Assembly (NCBI GenBank): GCA_963664585.2
Contig: CAXXEO010000014.1
Span: 310,001 to 374,000, forward strand
Origin: G963664585 sp963664585
Lineage (GTDB): Bacteria > Bacillota > Clostridia > Oscillospirales > Ruminococcaceae
Length of the DNA: 64,000 nt
Direction: 5' to 3'
In this document: positions 15,483 to 24,290 of the stretch, piece by piece
How the letters are laid out: each line of letters opens with the position of its first letter
Numbering within the stretch: position 1 is the stretch's first letter
The notes under the pieces: generated by a model
Database searches by the model: none
Told to the model about the DNA's origin: nothing
The model's input: only the letters and a program-made list of their open reading frames with translations
Translations under genes and position numbers: made by a program

Positions 15483-16775
15483 ATGTCAAGCAATTTCTAT
15501 CTTTCAATCGGTATTGACGTTGGCGCAGATTTTAGTTTCATGTCCATCGCCTTGCCGAACCAAACCTTTGCGGGTAAGCCGTTCAAGATTACCCACGCGA
15601 ACCCTGCTTCTCTTGAAAAAGCTGTTTTGACAATAAAAGAAGCAGAAGAGTCCAATTCCTTGAAAGCTCGAATCTTTCTGGAATCCACGGGTATTTATCA
15701 TTACCCACTCTTCTGCTATCTTCGTGATAAGGGGTTTAACGTATCAATCATTAATCCTATCATCACAAAGTCTAGCACGAACATAAATATCCGTAAAGTG
15801 CATAACGATAAATTTGATTCAAAAAAGCTTGCTTTGATTGCGTTGAAGCCAGACTTGAAGGTTTCGGTCATTCCGTCCGACCTTGTGCTTGACCTGCGCA
15901 AGCTGACGCGTGAATACTACAACCTTATGGATTGTCGCTCGGCATATATCAACAAACTGCAGGGGGAGCTTCGCATGGCTTTTCCTCAGTATCTAGGCAT
16001 TTTTTCAAAGCTCACCGTCGAAACCTCACTTGCCTTATTGGGGAAATATGCGATTCCATCCGCTTTCCTGGCAGCTAAGAAGAATGCTGTTATTAAGGTA
16101 ATTTCATCCACTGCGCGTTTTGGGACTGCCTATGCCGAGAAACAATACCAGGCAATCGTAGCCGCTGCCGAAGCTGCTACCAGTTTTGGGCACACACTCC
16201 CCAGTAACGACAAACTCATCAAGCTTTTTGTCTCTTTCATCAAAAAATACGACGAGGAAATTGACGGCATACTTGTTGCCATGCATGAATTAGTGGATAC
16301 CCAGCCTGACGAACCTTTCGTTAAGCAGATTCATCTGATTGAAACTTTCAAGGGTGCCGGCTTTCTTTCGGCTGTTACGGTGATGTGCGAGATTGGCGAC
16401 TTCTCCGTATTCAAGTCTCCCAAACAGCTTTTCGCTTACTTCGGTCTTGATCCTGCCGTGAAGCAATCCGGAAAATTCATTGGTACAAATGTTAAAATGT
16501 CTAAGCGTGGTTCTCCTCTCGCCCGGCGGGTGATTCATACAATGGCTCTTGTCAGCATCGGCCTTACCCGTAAAGGTGTTGCTAACAATTGCGTTCTAAG
16601 GGATTATTACCTCTCTAAATGCCAGTCCAAGCCCAAAATGGTTGCTTTAGGTGCTGTTATGCATAAGGTTTGCAACATTGTTTTCGCTATTCTCCGCGAT
16701 GATAAGCCCTTTGCTGTTATCGCTCCTGCCCAGCATAAACTCAATTTTTTACATAGTCGTTGCCTTGCTGCTTAA
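15483..16775 (+). CDS. IS110 family transposase/recombinase
   Basis: A 430-residue DEDD recombinase. The N-terminal RuvC-like domain carries GIDVGADFSF (Asp), LESTGIYHYPL (Glu) and VHNDKFDSKKLALIAL (Asp pair). The C-terminal Transposase_20 domain includes FKGAGFLSAVTVMCEIGDF and KMSKRGSPLARRVI with the conserved serine. No internal stop is present. The ATG at 15483 fits the family's N-terminus; an upstream in-frame ATG would put bridge-RNA sequence into the protein. Confidence 0.93.
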   Translation: MSSNFYLSIGIDVGADFSFMSIALPNQTFAGKPFKITHANPASLEKAVLTIKEAEESNSLKARIFLESTGIYHYPLFCYLRDKGFNVSIINPIITKSSTNINIRKVHNDKFDSKKLALIALKPDLKVSVIPSDLVLDLRKLTREYYNLMDCRSAYINKLQGELRMAFPQYLGIFSKLTVETSLALLGKYAIPSAFLAAKKNAVIKVISSTARFGTAYAEKQYQAIVAAAEAATSFGHTLPSNDKLIKLFVSFIKKYDEEIDGILVAMHELVDTQPDEPFVKQIHLIETFKGAGFLSAVTVMCEIGDFSVFKSPKQLFAYFGLDPAVKQSGKFIGTNVKMSKRGSPLARRVIHTMALVSIGLTRKGVANNCVLRDYYLSKCQSKPKMVALGAVMHKVCNIVFAILRDDKPFAVIAPAQHKLNFLHSRCLAA

Positions 16776-16908
16776 TGGTTGTTAGTACCTGTCTAGCTTT
16801 TTGTTCTGCAAAGGGCTTGTTTGCTGTGCTCTTTTTCCTTACTGCTTTTTATACCCTTTTCCAAAAAAATTACCTTGACAATTCTTAGCTGGACTTTATT
16901 TTAATTTT

Positions 16909-16922
16909 GTTGCGGCTGCAAC
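16909..16922. promoter_or_regulatory. Probable Crp/Fnr (HcpR-type) operator, ferredoxin gene
   Basis: The palindrome GTTGC-GGCT-GCAAC lies about 27 bp (centre to centre) upstream of a possible -10 TATAGT (16940-16945). The same half-sites occur before hcp. The position fits activation by a dimer near -40. Confidence 0.7.
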
Positions 16923-17004
16923 GTATTAACTGAAGAGAGTATAGTACAGTAAGGTCATAAAGTAAAGACGCAAAAAAAATATAAATAGAAGGAGTGTTAT
17001 TGAT

Positions 17005-17715
17005 ATGCTTCGCAAAATAATAAAGATTGATGAAAAAAAATGCAATGGCTGTGGCCTTTGTGCCAATGCCTGCCACGAGGGCGCTATCTCTATCGTTGAC
17101 GAAAAGGCAAAGTTGATCCGTGATGATTACTGCGACGGTTTAGGAAATTGCCTGCCCGCCTGCCCCACAGGTGCCATCTCTTTTGAAGAAAGAGAGGCCG
17201 TTGGCTTTGATGAAGAAGCGGTTAGAATTCATCAGGAGTCTGTAAAGGAGCAAAATTCCCCTTGCAGTGGGGGCGGCTGTCCTGGATCCAGATCCAAGAC
17301 GATGACTCGAACCGGTTCAGGCGAGGCTGTAGTTTCTCCCGCCAATATGGAAAGCCGCCTGATGCAGTGGCCGGTTCAGATTAAACTGGTTCCAGTGAAT
17401 GCACCATACTTTGAGGATGCTAACCTGTTGGTAGCTGCTGATTGCACCGCTTACGCTTATGGAGATTTTCACAACCGCTTTATTAAAAACCGCATCACCC
17501 TAATTGGCTGTCCCAAACTGGACGAGGGCAGCTATGCAGGGAAGCTAACGGAGATTTTGAAACGCAACAACATCAAAAGCGTTACAGTGGTGCGCATGGA
17601 GGTCCCGTGCTGCGGCGGCATCGAAAATGCTGTGAAGGAAGCTCTCGTAAACTGTGGAAAACTGATTCCCTGGCAGGTGGTTACCATTTCGACCGATGGA
17701 CAGATTTTAGACTAA
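17005..17715 (+). CDS. 4Fe-4S ferredoxin-type protein next to hcp
   Basis: A 236-residue electron-transfer protein. The N-terminal domain has two 4Fe-4S cysteine motifs, CNGCGLCANACHEGAIS and CDGLGNCLPACPTGAIS. A cysteine pair follows in SPCSGGGCPGS. The C-terminal half (about 115-236) has further cysteines in AADCTAYAY, LIGCPKLDEG and VPCCGGIENAV, typical of a conserved ferredoxin family near hcp genes in Clostridia. It probably supplies electrons to Hcp or another NO/hydroxylamine-reducing enzyme. AAGGAGTG precedes the ATG, and the GTTGC-N4-GCAAC operator lies 83 bp upstream. Confidence 0.9.
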   Translation: MLRKIIKIDEKKCNGCGLCANACHEGAISIVDEKAKLIRDDYCDGLGNCLPACPTGAISFEEREAVGFDEEAVRIHQESVKEQNSPCSGGGCPGSRSKTMTRTGSGEAVVSPANMESRLMQWPVQIKLVPVNAPYFEDANLLVAADCTAYAYGDFHNRFIKNRITLIGCPKLDEGSYAGKLTEILKRNNIKSVTVVRMEVPCCGGIENAVKEALVNCGKLIPWQVVTISTDGQILD

Positions 17716-17738
17716 TCCCATACTAAACAAGCTACCTA

Positions 17739-17838
17739 CAGCAATTTCAAATAAGAACAGGAAAACAGGATGCTATCTCGCCCGCCTTCGGCGGGGAGAT
17801 AACAAAACTCATTCCACTTTGTTTTTAAAATTGCTATA
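17739..17838 (-). repeat. Second repeat family (type B), copy 1
   Basis: Read on the minus strand it starts TAGCAATTTTAAAAACAAAG, then TGGAATGAGTTTTG, then a CCCCGCC-GAAG-GGCGGG hairpin, and ends near AAATTGCTG, so AGCAATTT occurs inverted at both ends. It closely matches 30684-30757 and more loosely 52223-52300. Confidence 0.75.
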
Positions 17839-17904
17839 GTTCAGTTTTTCCCCCCGTCAGAGGCGGGTGAGACAGAGATAAAAATTCAATATCGAAATTA
17901 GTAT

Positions 17905-18010
17905 TATAGTTGATTAATTTGAAAACAAGCTTTTGATTTCTTCCCCCGCCGAAGGCGGAGGAAGAAAATGACGTTTTAACTATAGCCAGTTTTTAAGTTA
18001 ATTGGCTATA
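17905..18010 (-). repeat. 106-bp palindromic repeat, copy 4
   Basis: Full-length copy, central hairpin CCCCCGCC-GAAG-GGCGGAGG. It ends 8 bases before the cupin gene's ribosome site, so the cupin leader is essentially made of the repeat. Confidence 0.9.
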
Positions 18011-18032
18011 TATGATTAAGGAGGAAAATATT

Positions 18033-18374
18033 ATGACAGAAAAAACACTTAAAAACATTGATTTTTCTACTGTGTTTCCGTTGGCTGAACAGGTAAGCTA
18101 TCAACCTGGACAAATTGTCAGCAAAACACTGTCACAAAACAAGGCACTGAGTCTTACGTTATTTGCTTTTGACAAGGGAGAGGAAATCAGCACCCACGAA
18201 TCGGATGGGGATGCTATGGTATTTGCGATGGATGGCACGGGCGAAATTTCAATTGATGATGAAAAGTTTACCCTTCGTGCAGGTGAGACCATTGTCATGC
18301 CCTCTAAAAAGCCTCATGCCGTTTTTGCTGTCGAGAAGTTCAAAATGCTTTTGATCGTTATATTTCCGGTGTAA
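18033..18374 (+). CDS. Small cupin domain protein
   Basis: A 113-residue single-domain cupin. The beta-barrel reads ALSLTLFAFDKGEEISTHESDGDAMVFAMDG, with His in motif 1, and GETIVMPSKKPHAVFAVEKFKML, with His in motif 2. Its Glu/His/His residues could hold a metal. Ligand and reaction are unknown. The start at ATG 18033 follows AAGGAGG by 6 bases. It lies between the ferredoxin gene and hcp, the latter starting from its own operator-linked promoter just downstream, so a part in the nitrosative-stress module is plausible but unproven. Confidence 0.9.
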   Translation: MTEKTLKNIDFSTVFPLAEQVSYQPGQIVSKTLSQNKALSLTLFAFDKGEEISTHESDGDAMVFAMDGTGEISIDDEKFTLRAGETIVMPSKKPHAVFAVEKFKMLLIVIFPV

Positions 18375-18406
18375 CATGGCAGAAGTGGAAAATCAATTTA
18401 AGTTGT

Positions 18407-18446
18407 GTTGCAGGTGCAACTGATTTGTTTCGTGATTCCCTATAAA
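18407..18446 (+). promoter_or_regulatory. hcp operator and promoter
   Basis: The palindrome GTTGC-AGGT-GCAAC (18407-18420) lies 30 bp (centre to centre) upstream of TATAAA (18441-18446). That spacing places a bound dimer near -40, as in class II Crp/Fnr activation. No good -35 hexamer is present, as expected for an activator-dependent promoter. Confidence 0.75.
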
Positions 18447-18478
18447 ATAAAATTATAAAAAAGACGGAGGTAATCAAA

Positions 18479-20068
18479 ATGTCAAACATGTTTTGTTTTC
18501 AGTGTGAACAGACTGCCGGGGGCAGGGGATGTGCCGGTAAAGCGGGTGTCTGCGGTAAGCCTTTTGATACCGCAAATTTGCAGGATGAACTGACTGGAGC
18601 TCTCATCGGCCTTGCCCGCGCGGTGATCGGAAATGAGCCTACCTCTGCCACACACCGTGCCATGCTGGAGGGTCTGTTTACCACCATCACCAATGTAAAC
18701 TTCGACAGCGAGACGGTGAGCCGCCAGGTTGAAGCCGTCCACAAGGAGAAAAATGTTTTGACAGGTGCGTGTAGCAGCTGTGTATCCCCTTGTGTACGCT
18801 ATGATGATTACAGCATGGAAAAGCTTTGGAATGATAACGAGGATATTCGTTCTTTAAAATCCCTGATCCTGTTTGGCCTGCGCGGTATGGCGGCTTATGC
18901 TTATCATGCGCTGATGCTGGGATATAGCGATGAAGAAGTCAATCGTTTCTTTTATAAAGGCCTGTTCGCCATCGGCGAGGATTGGGACATGAATCAACTG
19001 CTGCCAATCGTGATGGAAACTGGGTCGGTCAACCTCAAATGTATGGAAATGCTGGACAAAGCAAATACAGAAACCTATGGAACGCCTATACCCACAACTG
19101 TACCACTTATCATTGAAAAAGGACCATTCATCGTAGTCAGCGGCCACGACCTTTATGATCTGGCTCTGCTGCTGGAACAAACCAAGGACAAGGGGATTAA
19201 CATCTATACACATGGCGAAATGCTTCCCGCCCATGCGTATCCAAAGCTGAAGGCTTATTCACACCTCAAAGGTAATTTTGGTACTGCATGGCAGAACCAA
19301 CAGAAAGAGTTTCAGGGTATCCCCGGACCTGTACTGTTCACCACCAACTGTATCATGCCGGTGAAAGACAGCTACCGCGACCGTATCTTTACCACCGAGG
19401 TGGTGGCATATCCAGGAATGGTACACATTGACGACGAAAAAGATTTCACACCTGTTATAAAAAAGGCGTTGGAATTGGGCGGTTATACGGAAGACCACCC
19501 GATGACGGGAATCAATGGCGGCACACAGGTAATGACCGGATTTGGTCATGGCACCGTGTTGTCTGTGGCAGATAAGGTGATCGATGCCGTAAAGTCTGGA
19601 GCCATCAAGCACTTCTTTCTTGTTGGTGGGTGCGACGGCGCAAAACCGGGCCGCAACTACTATACCGAATTTGTGCAGAAGATACCCAAGGACAGCATAA
19701 TTCTGACACTTGCCTGCGGCAAATATCGCTTTAATGATCTGGATTTAGGCACAATCGGCGGACTGCCCCGCATCATGGATATGGGTCAGTGCAACGACGC
19801 CTACAGTGCCATCCGTGTGGCTGTGGCGTTGGCGGAGGCGTTTAATTGCGGCGTGAACGAGCTGCCATTGTCTATGGTGCTTTCCTGGTATGAACAAAAG
19901 GCAGTCTGCATCTTACTGACGCTGCTGTCGCTTGGTATCAAGAATATTTACCTCGGACCGACACTTCCCGCCTTTGTTTCTCCCAATGTACTAGGCTATC
20001 TGGTGGAAAACTTCAACATTTCTCCTATCTCTACACCCGATGAAGATCTGAAGAAAATCCTTGGATAA
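18479..20068 (+). CDS. hcp: Hydroxylamine reductase / hybrid-cluster protein
   Basis: Hcp, 529 residues, reduces hydroxylamine and acts as a nitric oxide reductase in nitrosative-stress defence. The N-terminal cluster cysteines are MFCFQCEQTAGGRGCAGKAGVCGK. Hybrid 4Fe-2S-2O cluster ligands lie in GHDLYDL, HGEMLPAHAY, FTTNCIMP, GGCDGAKPGRNYYTEF, TLACGKYRF and MGQCNDAYSAIRVA. Length is normal for the clostridial form. GGAGG lies 8 bases before the ATG. Control by the Crp/Fnr protein encoded at 14512-15159 is inferred from the operator; a strong terminator follows. Confidence 0.97.
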   Translation: MSNMFCFQCEQTAGGRGCAGKAGVCGKPFDTANLQDELTGALIGLARAVIGNEPTSATHRAMLEGLFTTITNVNFDSETVSRQVEAVHKEKNVLTGACSSCVSPCVRYDDYSMEKLWNDNEDIRSLKSLILFGLRGMAAYAYHALMLGYSDEEVNRFFYKGLFAIGEDWDMNQLLPIVMETGSVNLKCMEMLDKANTETYGTPIPTTVPLIIEKGPFIVVSGHDLYDLALLLEQTKDKGINIYTHGEMLPAHAYPKLKAYSHLKGNFGTAWQNQQKEFQGIPGPVLFTTNCIMPVKDSYRDRIFTTEVVAYPGMVHIDDEKDFTPVIKKALELGGYTEDHPMTGINGGTQVMTGFGHGTVLSVADKVIDAVKSGAIKHFFLVGGCDGAKPGRNYYTEFVQKIPKDSIILTLACGKYRFNDLDLGTIGGLPRIMDMGQCNDAYSAIRVAVALAEAFNCGVNELPLSMVLSWYEQKAVCILLTLLSLGIKNIYLGPTLPAFVSPNVLGYLVENFNISPISTPDEDLKKILG

Positions 20069-20109
20069 ACAATAGCAATTTTAGAATGATCAGGACATAT
20101 TCCGTTTCG

Positions 20110-20156
20110 CATCTGTCTGACCCCATCTATGGCGGGCCAGACAGATGATTTTTTTC
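20110..20156 (+). terminator. Terminator after hcp
   Basis: CATCTGTCTG and CAGACAGATG arms (20110-20147) around a CCCCATCTATGGCGGG loop region, followed by ATTTTTTTC. Confidence 0.9.
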
Positions 20157-20319
20157 TTTGTTCTTTTAATCTGGCAAACGAGCAAACCCGAAAATACATT
20201 AGGCAAAAGCAACATGGCTTGACATGCTCTTACGGCCATGACATAATTAAGAAAAAATAAACAATAAAAAGCACCCACAAAATCCATTCGCAGTTTTAAC
20301 AGAGAACAAAGGTGAGAAA

Positions 20320-21264
20320 ATGGAGCTTTATCAATTGGAGTATGCTGTGGCGGTTGCAAAATGTCAAAGCTTTTCAAAGGCTGCATTAGAGTCCAATGTC
20401 ACACGATCTGCACTATCGCAACAAATTAGAAAATTGGAACAAGAACTGGGTGTTTCCCTTTTCAAACGGACGACACGCACGGTCTATATGACCCCCGCGG
20501 GTAAAGAATTTATGCGGACGGTTCCAAGGGTTATGCAAGAACTGGAAACCCTTAAAATGACCATGCGTGAATATACCCGCGCTGAACGCGGCGATATCAA
20601 AATCGGAAATTTCCCATCTTTGGGCGCTTACGGGATTATTCCCCGTATCGCGGCATTTCAAAAGGCATTTCCAAAGGTGCAAATCATTTTTTATGAATCC
20701 GAATGTGAAAACCTATTGCATATGCTGGAGGAAGGTAGTATTGATGCTGCTTTTTTTACGGCCGTTTACCTCATGCAACCCAAAGGCATTGGGTTGGATG
20801 CCTATCCCGTGACGGACTCGGAATTGGTTCTTGAGGTCAATGCACAGCATCGTTTTGCCTCCCGAAAAAGTGTGGACTGGAGCGAGCTTGCCGACGAACC
20901 ACTGGTGGCACCACCGGCTTTTTCCGGTGTGCGGCTGGATATTGAAGATGCCTTCAGACGCGCGGGCATTACACCAAACTATCTGTCCTATACAGGCACT
21001 TCTGACACCAGTAGTTCCTTTGTAGCGGCGGGAGTCGGAAGCACTATCACCTCTATGCACGCCCATCAGAAATCCCCGATACAGGGGACAGTTTGTATAC
21101 CCCTGATCCCCAAAGTAAGTCGCATCGTTTATTTTGTGGTGCCCAAAAATGCAAAACCCTCACTTCTTCTTGATAATTTTAAATTTTTCTCCCTCCAGTG
21201 GGGAGGCGCAGCCATCCTCGAACCCTTGATCATCAGACCGGCGGATGATCAAGATAAACTGTAA
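20320..21264 (+). CDS. LysR family transcriptional regulator
   Basis: A 314-residue LysR-type regulator. The N-terminal HTH reads MELYQLEYAVAVAKCQSFSKAALESNVTRSALSQQIRKLEQELG. The substrate-binding domain begins near residue 92 (GDIKIGNFPSLGAYGIIPRIAAFQKAFP). The C-terminus is typical except for a charged tail. AAAGGTGA precedes the ATG. The target is unknown: hcp lies upstream on the same strand and the CoA-transferase gene 650 bp downstream. A terminator follows, so it is transcribed alone. Confidence 0.93.
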   Translation: MELYQLEYAVAVAKCQSFSKAALESNVTRSALSQQIRKLEQELGVSLFKRTTRTVYMTPAGKEFMRTVPRVMQELETLKMTMREYTRAERGDIKIGNFPSLGAYGIIPRIAAFQKAFPKVQIIFYESECENLLHMLEEGSIDAAFFTAVYLMQPKGIGLDAYPVTDSELVLEVNAQHRFASRKSVDWSELADEPLVAPPAFSGVRLDIEDAFRRAGITPNYLSYTGTSDTSSSFVAAGVGSTITSMHAHQKSPIQGTVCIPLIPKVSRIVYFVVPKNAKPSLLLDNFKFFSLQWGGAAILEPLIIRPADDQDKL

Positions 21265-21350
21265 TCAGTGAGAACTTATAAAAAAAGGAATTTTTAAATC
21301 TGTTAACAAATAGAAAAAATATCGTTTGTTTAACCGATTGCTATAAGTCA

Positions 21351-21383
21351 CCCCGACGTACATTGATTGCGTCGGGGCTTTTG
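21351..21383 (+). terminator. Terminator after the LysR gene
   Basis: CCCCGACG / CGTCGGGG stem (21351-21377) followed by CTTTTG. Confidence 0.85.
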
Positions 21384-21469
21384 TATAGTAGGCGCTTTTT
21401 CATCCCCTTTATACTGTCTTTTATAAAGGACACAATGTTTTTACCTCTCTTTCCCACTTCCAACGCTGA

Positions 21470-21575
21470 TATAGCCAATTAACTTAAAAACTGGCTATAT
21501 ATAAAACGCCATTTTCTTCCTTCGCCGAAGGCGGGGGAAGAAATCACAAGCTTGTTTTCAAGTTAATCAACTATA
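21470..21575 (+). repeat. 106-bp palindromic repeat, copy 5
   Basis: Full-length copy, starts TATAGCCAATTAACTTAAAA and ends GTTAATCAACTATA. One arm of the central hairpin is altered to CCTTCGCC. The rest of the gap to the CoA-transferase gene (21576-21932) is AT-rich without a recognisable gene. Confidence 0.92.
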
Positions 21576-21932
21576 ACAGAGGCAGAAACGGCGGGGAAGA
21601 TACAAATCAAAACCTTTTTTGTTTGAAAATCTCAACTTATGCCTTTGCTTTCTTTTGTTTAAAATTTCTATACAATTTTAAAAAGTGTAAGTAAAAATTT
21701 GCAATGCACAAATACGGTATTATTACGAAATTTTATAACCGAAAACCCAATGCTATAATGGCTTTATTACAGGGATAAAAGCGGGAACTGCAAAAATCAG
21801 CCTAATATTCAGTTCTGTTTAAAAGTCCTTAACTCGTGATTCTATGCCTTAGGCGGATATAAGCAATCCTATCAGCGCTTTTTTACAGCAGCGAATGCAA
21901 ATGATTATCGTATATTGAAGGAGAAGAGAAAC

Positions 21933-23519
21933 ATGGGAAGCCGCGGAAAAAACGTTCCAATAATGACAGTAGAAGAGGCCGTCAAAATGGTGCCATCCAA
22001 TGCAGTGGTGGCATTTTTAGGGGCCGGTGGCGGAATTGTGGAGCCGACAGCACTTATTAATGCACTTGCGGACCGTTTTGACAAAGAACGGGAGCCCAAA
22101 GATCTTACATTTTGGCATACAGCGGGGCTTGGCGACAGAGCGGAAAAAGGGATGTGCATTTTGGCAAAACCGGGGCTTTGCAAGCGTTCCATCGGCAGTC
22201 ACTATGGTCAATCTGTGCGAATTGCAGATATGGTCGACCGCAACGAAATTGAGGCCTACTGTTTCCCAATGGGCGTGATGACACAGCTTTTAAGAGCAGC
22301 CGCCAGCGGACAGCCAGGCATTATAACCACCATCGGTATTGGTACATACATGGACCCCCGCGTAACCGGAGGTAAACTCAACGAGAAGACCAAAGAAGAT
22401 TTAATCAGCGTGATGAACGTTAGTGGGAAAGAATACCTGTTCTATCAGGCTATAAAACCTGATGTAGCTTTGATACGGGGAACGTCTGCCGATGAGGAAG
22501 GCTACATCACTATGGAAGACGAAATCGCGTTTTTGGATATTCTGGCAGAGGCGCAGGCAACCAAAAACAATGGCGGTATCGTGATCGCCCAGGTGCAAAA
22601 AGTTGTTAAAAATGGCACACTTCATCCTAAGAACGTAAAGGTCCCTGGCTTTTTAGTCGATGCTGTTGTCGTTGTACCCGAACAGACACAATTATATAAC
22701 GCACCATTAAATCGCTTCATGTCAGGTGATTACCAACAGCCGCAGGGTGCTGCACAAATCATACCGCTCGACCAGCGTAAAATCATCGCCCGCCGTGCTT
22801 TGATGGAAGTCGCGCCGGGTGACGTGGGGAACATCGGTGTCGGTATTTCTGATGGTGTCAGAAAAGTAGCGGCTGAGGAGGGCGTCAGTGAAGAATTCAC
22901 CTTGACAGTGGAACTCGGACCGGTTGGCGGCGTATCTGCACAGGGGATTTTTTTTGGTGCAAGCGTAAATACAAAAGCGATTCTCGATATGCCATCTATG
23001 TTTGACTTTTATGATGGCGGAGGATTGGACATCTGCTTCTTAAGCTTTGCGGAGCTGGACAAGAAAGGCAACGTAAACGTAAGCCGTTTTAACAACAAGG
23101 TAATGGGTGTGGGCGGATTCATTGACATTTCCAGCGGAAGTAAAAAGGTGGTATTCAGCGGAACATTTACAGCCGGTGGACTTAAAACCGACATAGAAGA
23201 CGGCAAACTTCGTATTGTAAATGAGGGGCGTTTTAAAAAGCTCCGTGATGAGGTGGAAGAAATCTCTTTCAGCGGTGAAAATGCCATTCGAACCGGACAG
23301 GATATTATCTACTTGACCGAACGTGCTACGTTCCGTTTGACGAAAAGTGGCCTGGAGCTCTTTGAAATTGCAGAGGGATTGGACCTTGAAAAAGATATTT
23401 TGGCGCATATGGAATTTCATCCGCTGATTGCGAAGGATCTTAAAACTATGGACCCGCGTCTGTTTTGCGATGGTGTGATGGGACTTCGCAAGGAATGGGA
23501 ACAAAACGGTCTTTTGTAA
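21933..23519 (+). CDS. Acyl-CoA:acetate/propionate CoA-transferase
   Basis: A 528-residue family I CoA-transferase with both halves fused, like propionate CoA-transferase (Pct) and YdiF. The N-terminal half has the glycine loop AFLGAGGGIVEPTALINAL. The C-terminal half has the catalytic glutamate in VELGPVGGVSAQG and the conserved GNIGVGISDGV just before it. The start is MGSRGKN, 6 bases after AAGGAGAAG. It is followed 33 bp later by a MaoC-type hydratase gene, suggesting activation of a carboxylic acid to its CoA ester and then (de)hydration. The substrate cannot be read from the sequence. Confidence 0.92.
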   Translation: MGSRGKNVPIMTVEEAVKMVPSNAVVAFLGAGGGIVEPTALINALADRFDKEREPKDLTFWHTAGLGDRAEKGMCILAKPGLCKRSIGSHYGQSVRIADMVDRNEIEAYCFPMGVMTQLLRAAASGQPGIITTIGIGTYMDPRVTGGKLNEKTKEDLISVMNVSGKEYLFYQAIKPDVALIRGTSADEEGYITMEDEIAFLDILAEAQATKNNGGIVIAQVQKVVKNGTLHPKNVKVPGFLVDAVVVVPEQTQLYNAPLNRFMSGDYQQPQGAAQIIPLDQRKIIARRALMEVAPGDVGNIGVGISDGVRKVAAEEGVSEEFTLTVELGPVGGVSAQGIFFGASVNTKAILDMPSMFDFYDGGGLDICFLSFAELDKKGNVNVSRFNNKVMGVGGFIDISSGSKKVVFSGTFTAGGLKTDIEDGKLRIVNEGRFKKLRDEVEEISFSGENAIRTGQDIIYLTERATFRLTKSGLELFEIAEGLDLEKDILAHMEFHPLIAKDLKTMDPRLFCDGVMGLRKEWEQNGLL

Positions 23520-23552
23520 GATCGTAAAATGAATTGGGAAAGGGGGATCTGT

Positions 23553-24026
23553 GTGATTACAGATAAATATTTCGAAGATTACACTGTGGGAGATGTTTTT
23601 ATTTCTGAAGAGTTCTCAATTTCAGAAGAAGAGGTATTGACCTATTTGAAGCTTGTCAGAGACGACCATCCGATTCATTTTGACAGAGAATTGACCAAAC
23701 TTCAGTTCGGCAGGTCCGAATTTCTTGTCCCAGGGACCCTTACCCTTGCTCTTGCAGATGGCTACTGTGCAAAGCTCGTAACGCCGGCGATCCCATATGC
23801 TCCGCATTATGGGCAGGACAAAATTCGTTACGTAGGCAAATTGTTCTGTGATGAAGTCATTCCATGCGAATATAAGTTGATTGGCAAGGGCCGCAGAAAC
23901 GATGTTTATGGGATGCTGACCTTTGAAATCTATGTAAAAAAGCAAAATGGAGATCCTGTTATCTATGAGATTGACAAAGCTCTGGTGCCTTACCGCAATC
24001 TGAAGCCTAATGCTGATGTGTATTGA
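23553..24026 (+). CDS. MaoC-type hot-dog dehydratase
   Basis: A 157-residue MaoC-like protein. It begins VITDKYFEDYTVGDVFISEEFSI, the usual family start, and the hydratase motif is RDDHPIHFDRE (Asp and His of the active site). A second conserved element, LVPGTLTLALADGY, follows. It is likely an enoyl-CoA hydratase acting on the product of the preceding CoA-transferase. GTG 23553 is preferred because AAAGGGGG lies 6-7 bases upstream; ATG 23529 would overlap that ribosome site. Confidence 0.85.
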   Translation: MITDKYFEDYTVGDVFISEEFSISEEEVLTYLKLVRDDHPIHFDRELTKLQFGRSEFLVPGTLTLALADGYCAKLVTPAIPYAPHYGQDKIRYVGKLFCDEVIPCEYKLIGKGRRNDVYGMLTFEIYVKKQNGDPVIYEIDKALVPYRNLKPNADVY

Positions 24027-24290
24027 AGTTTAGCTTTAATCCTGAAAATGAAGATGTCACCCCAATATTTTTTGAGGTTGGCAAAATAATAGTGCCTGAT
24101 CAGAGCCCACCGAAAAGCGATAGCAAGCGTACCGAAGGACAATAAAGACACGATAGCGAGGATTTTACTTATTCTTTCTCGCCTGCTGTAGAGCAGACGG
24201 CGTTCAAACTCTTCTCTTTCAGTGCCCCATAACTATCGATTTTAATTTTGATGCGCTTTAATACAGTATGAAATAAAAAGGAGAATTAAT
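24027..24290. other. Spacer between maoC-like and flavoprotein genes
   Basis: 264 bp with no supported gene. The ribosome site AAGGAG of the next gene is at its end. No clear promoter or terminator is seen, so the three genes may or may not share a transcript. Confidence 0.4.

Larger units (their letters stand above)
15202..16892 (+). mobile_element. IS110 family insertion sequence (ends approximate)
   Basis: A transposase gene with about 280 bp of non-coding DNA upstream and 115 bp downstream, between the Crp/Fnr gene and its likely target. IS110 elements lack clear inverted repeats. The hexamer AGCTGG occurs at both expected ends (15196-15201 and 16887-16892) and may be the recombination core; I used it to set the limits. 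Confidence 0.65.
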
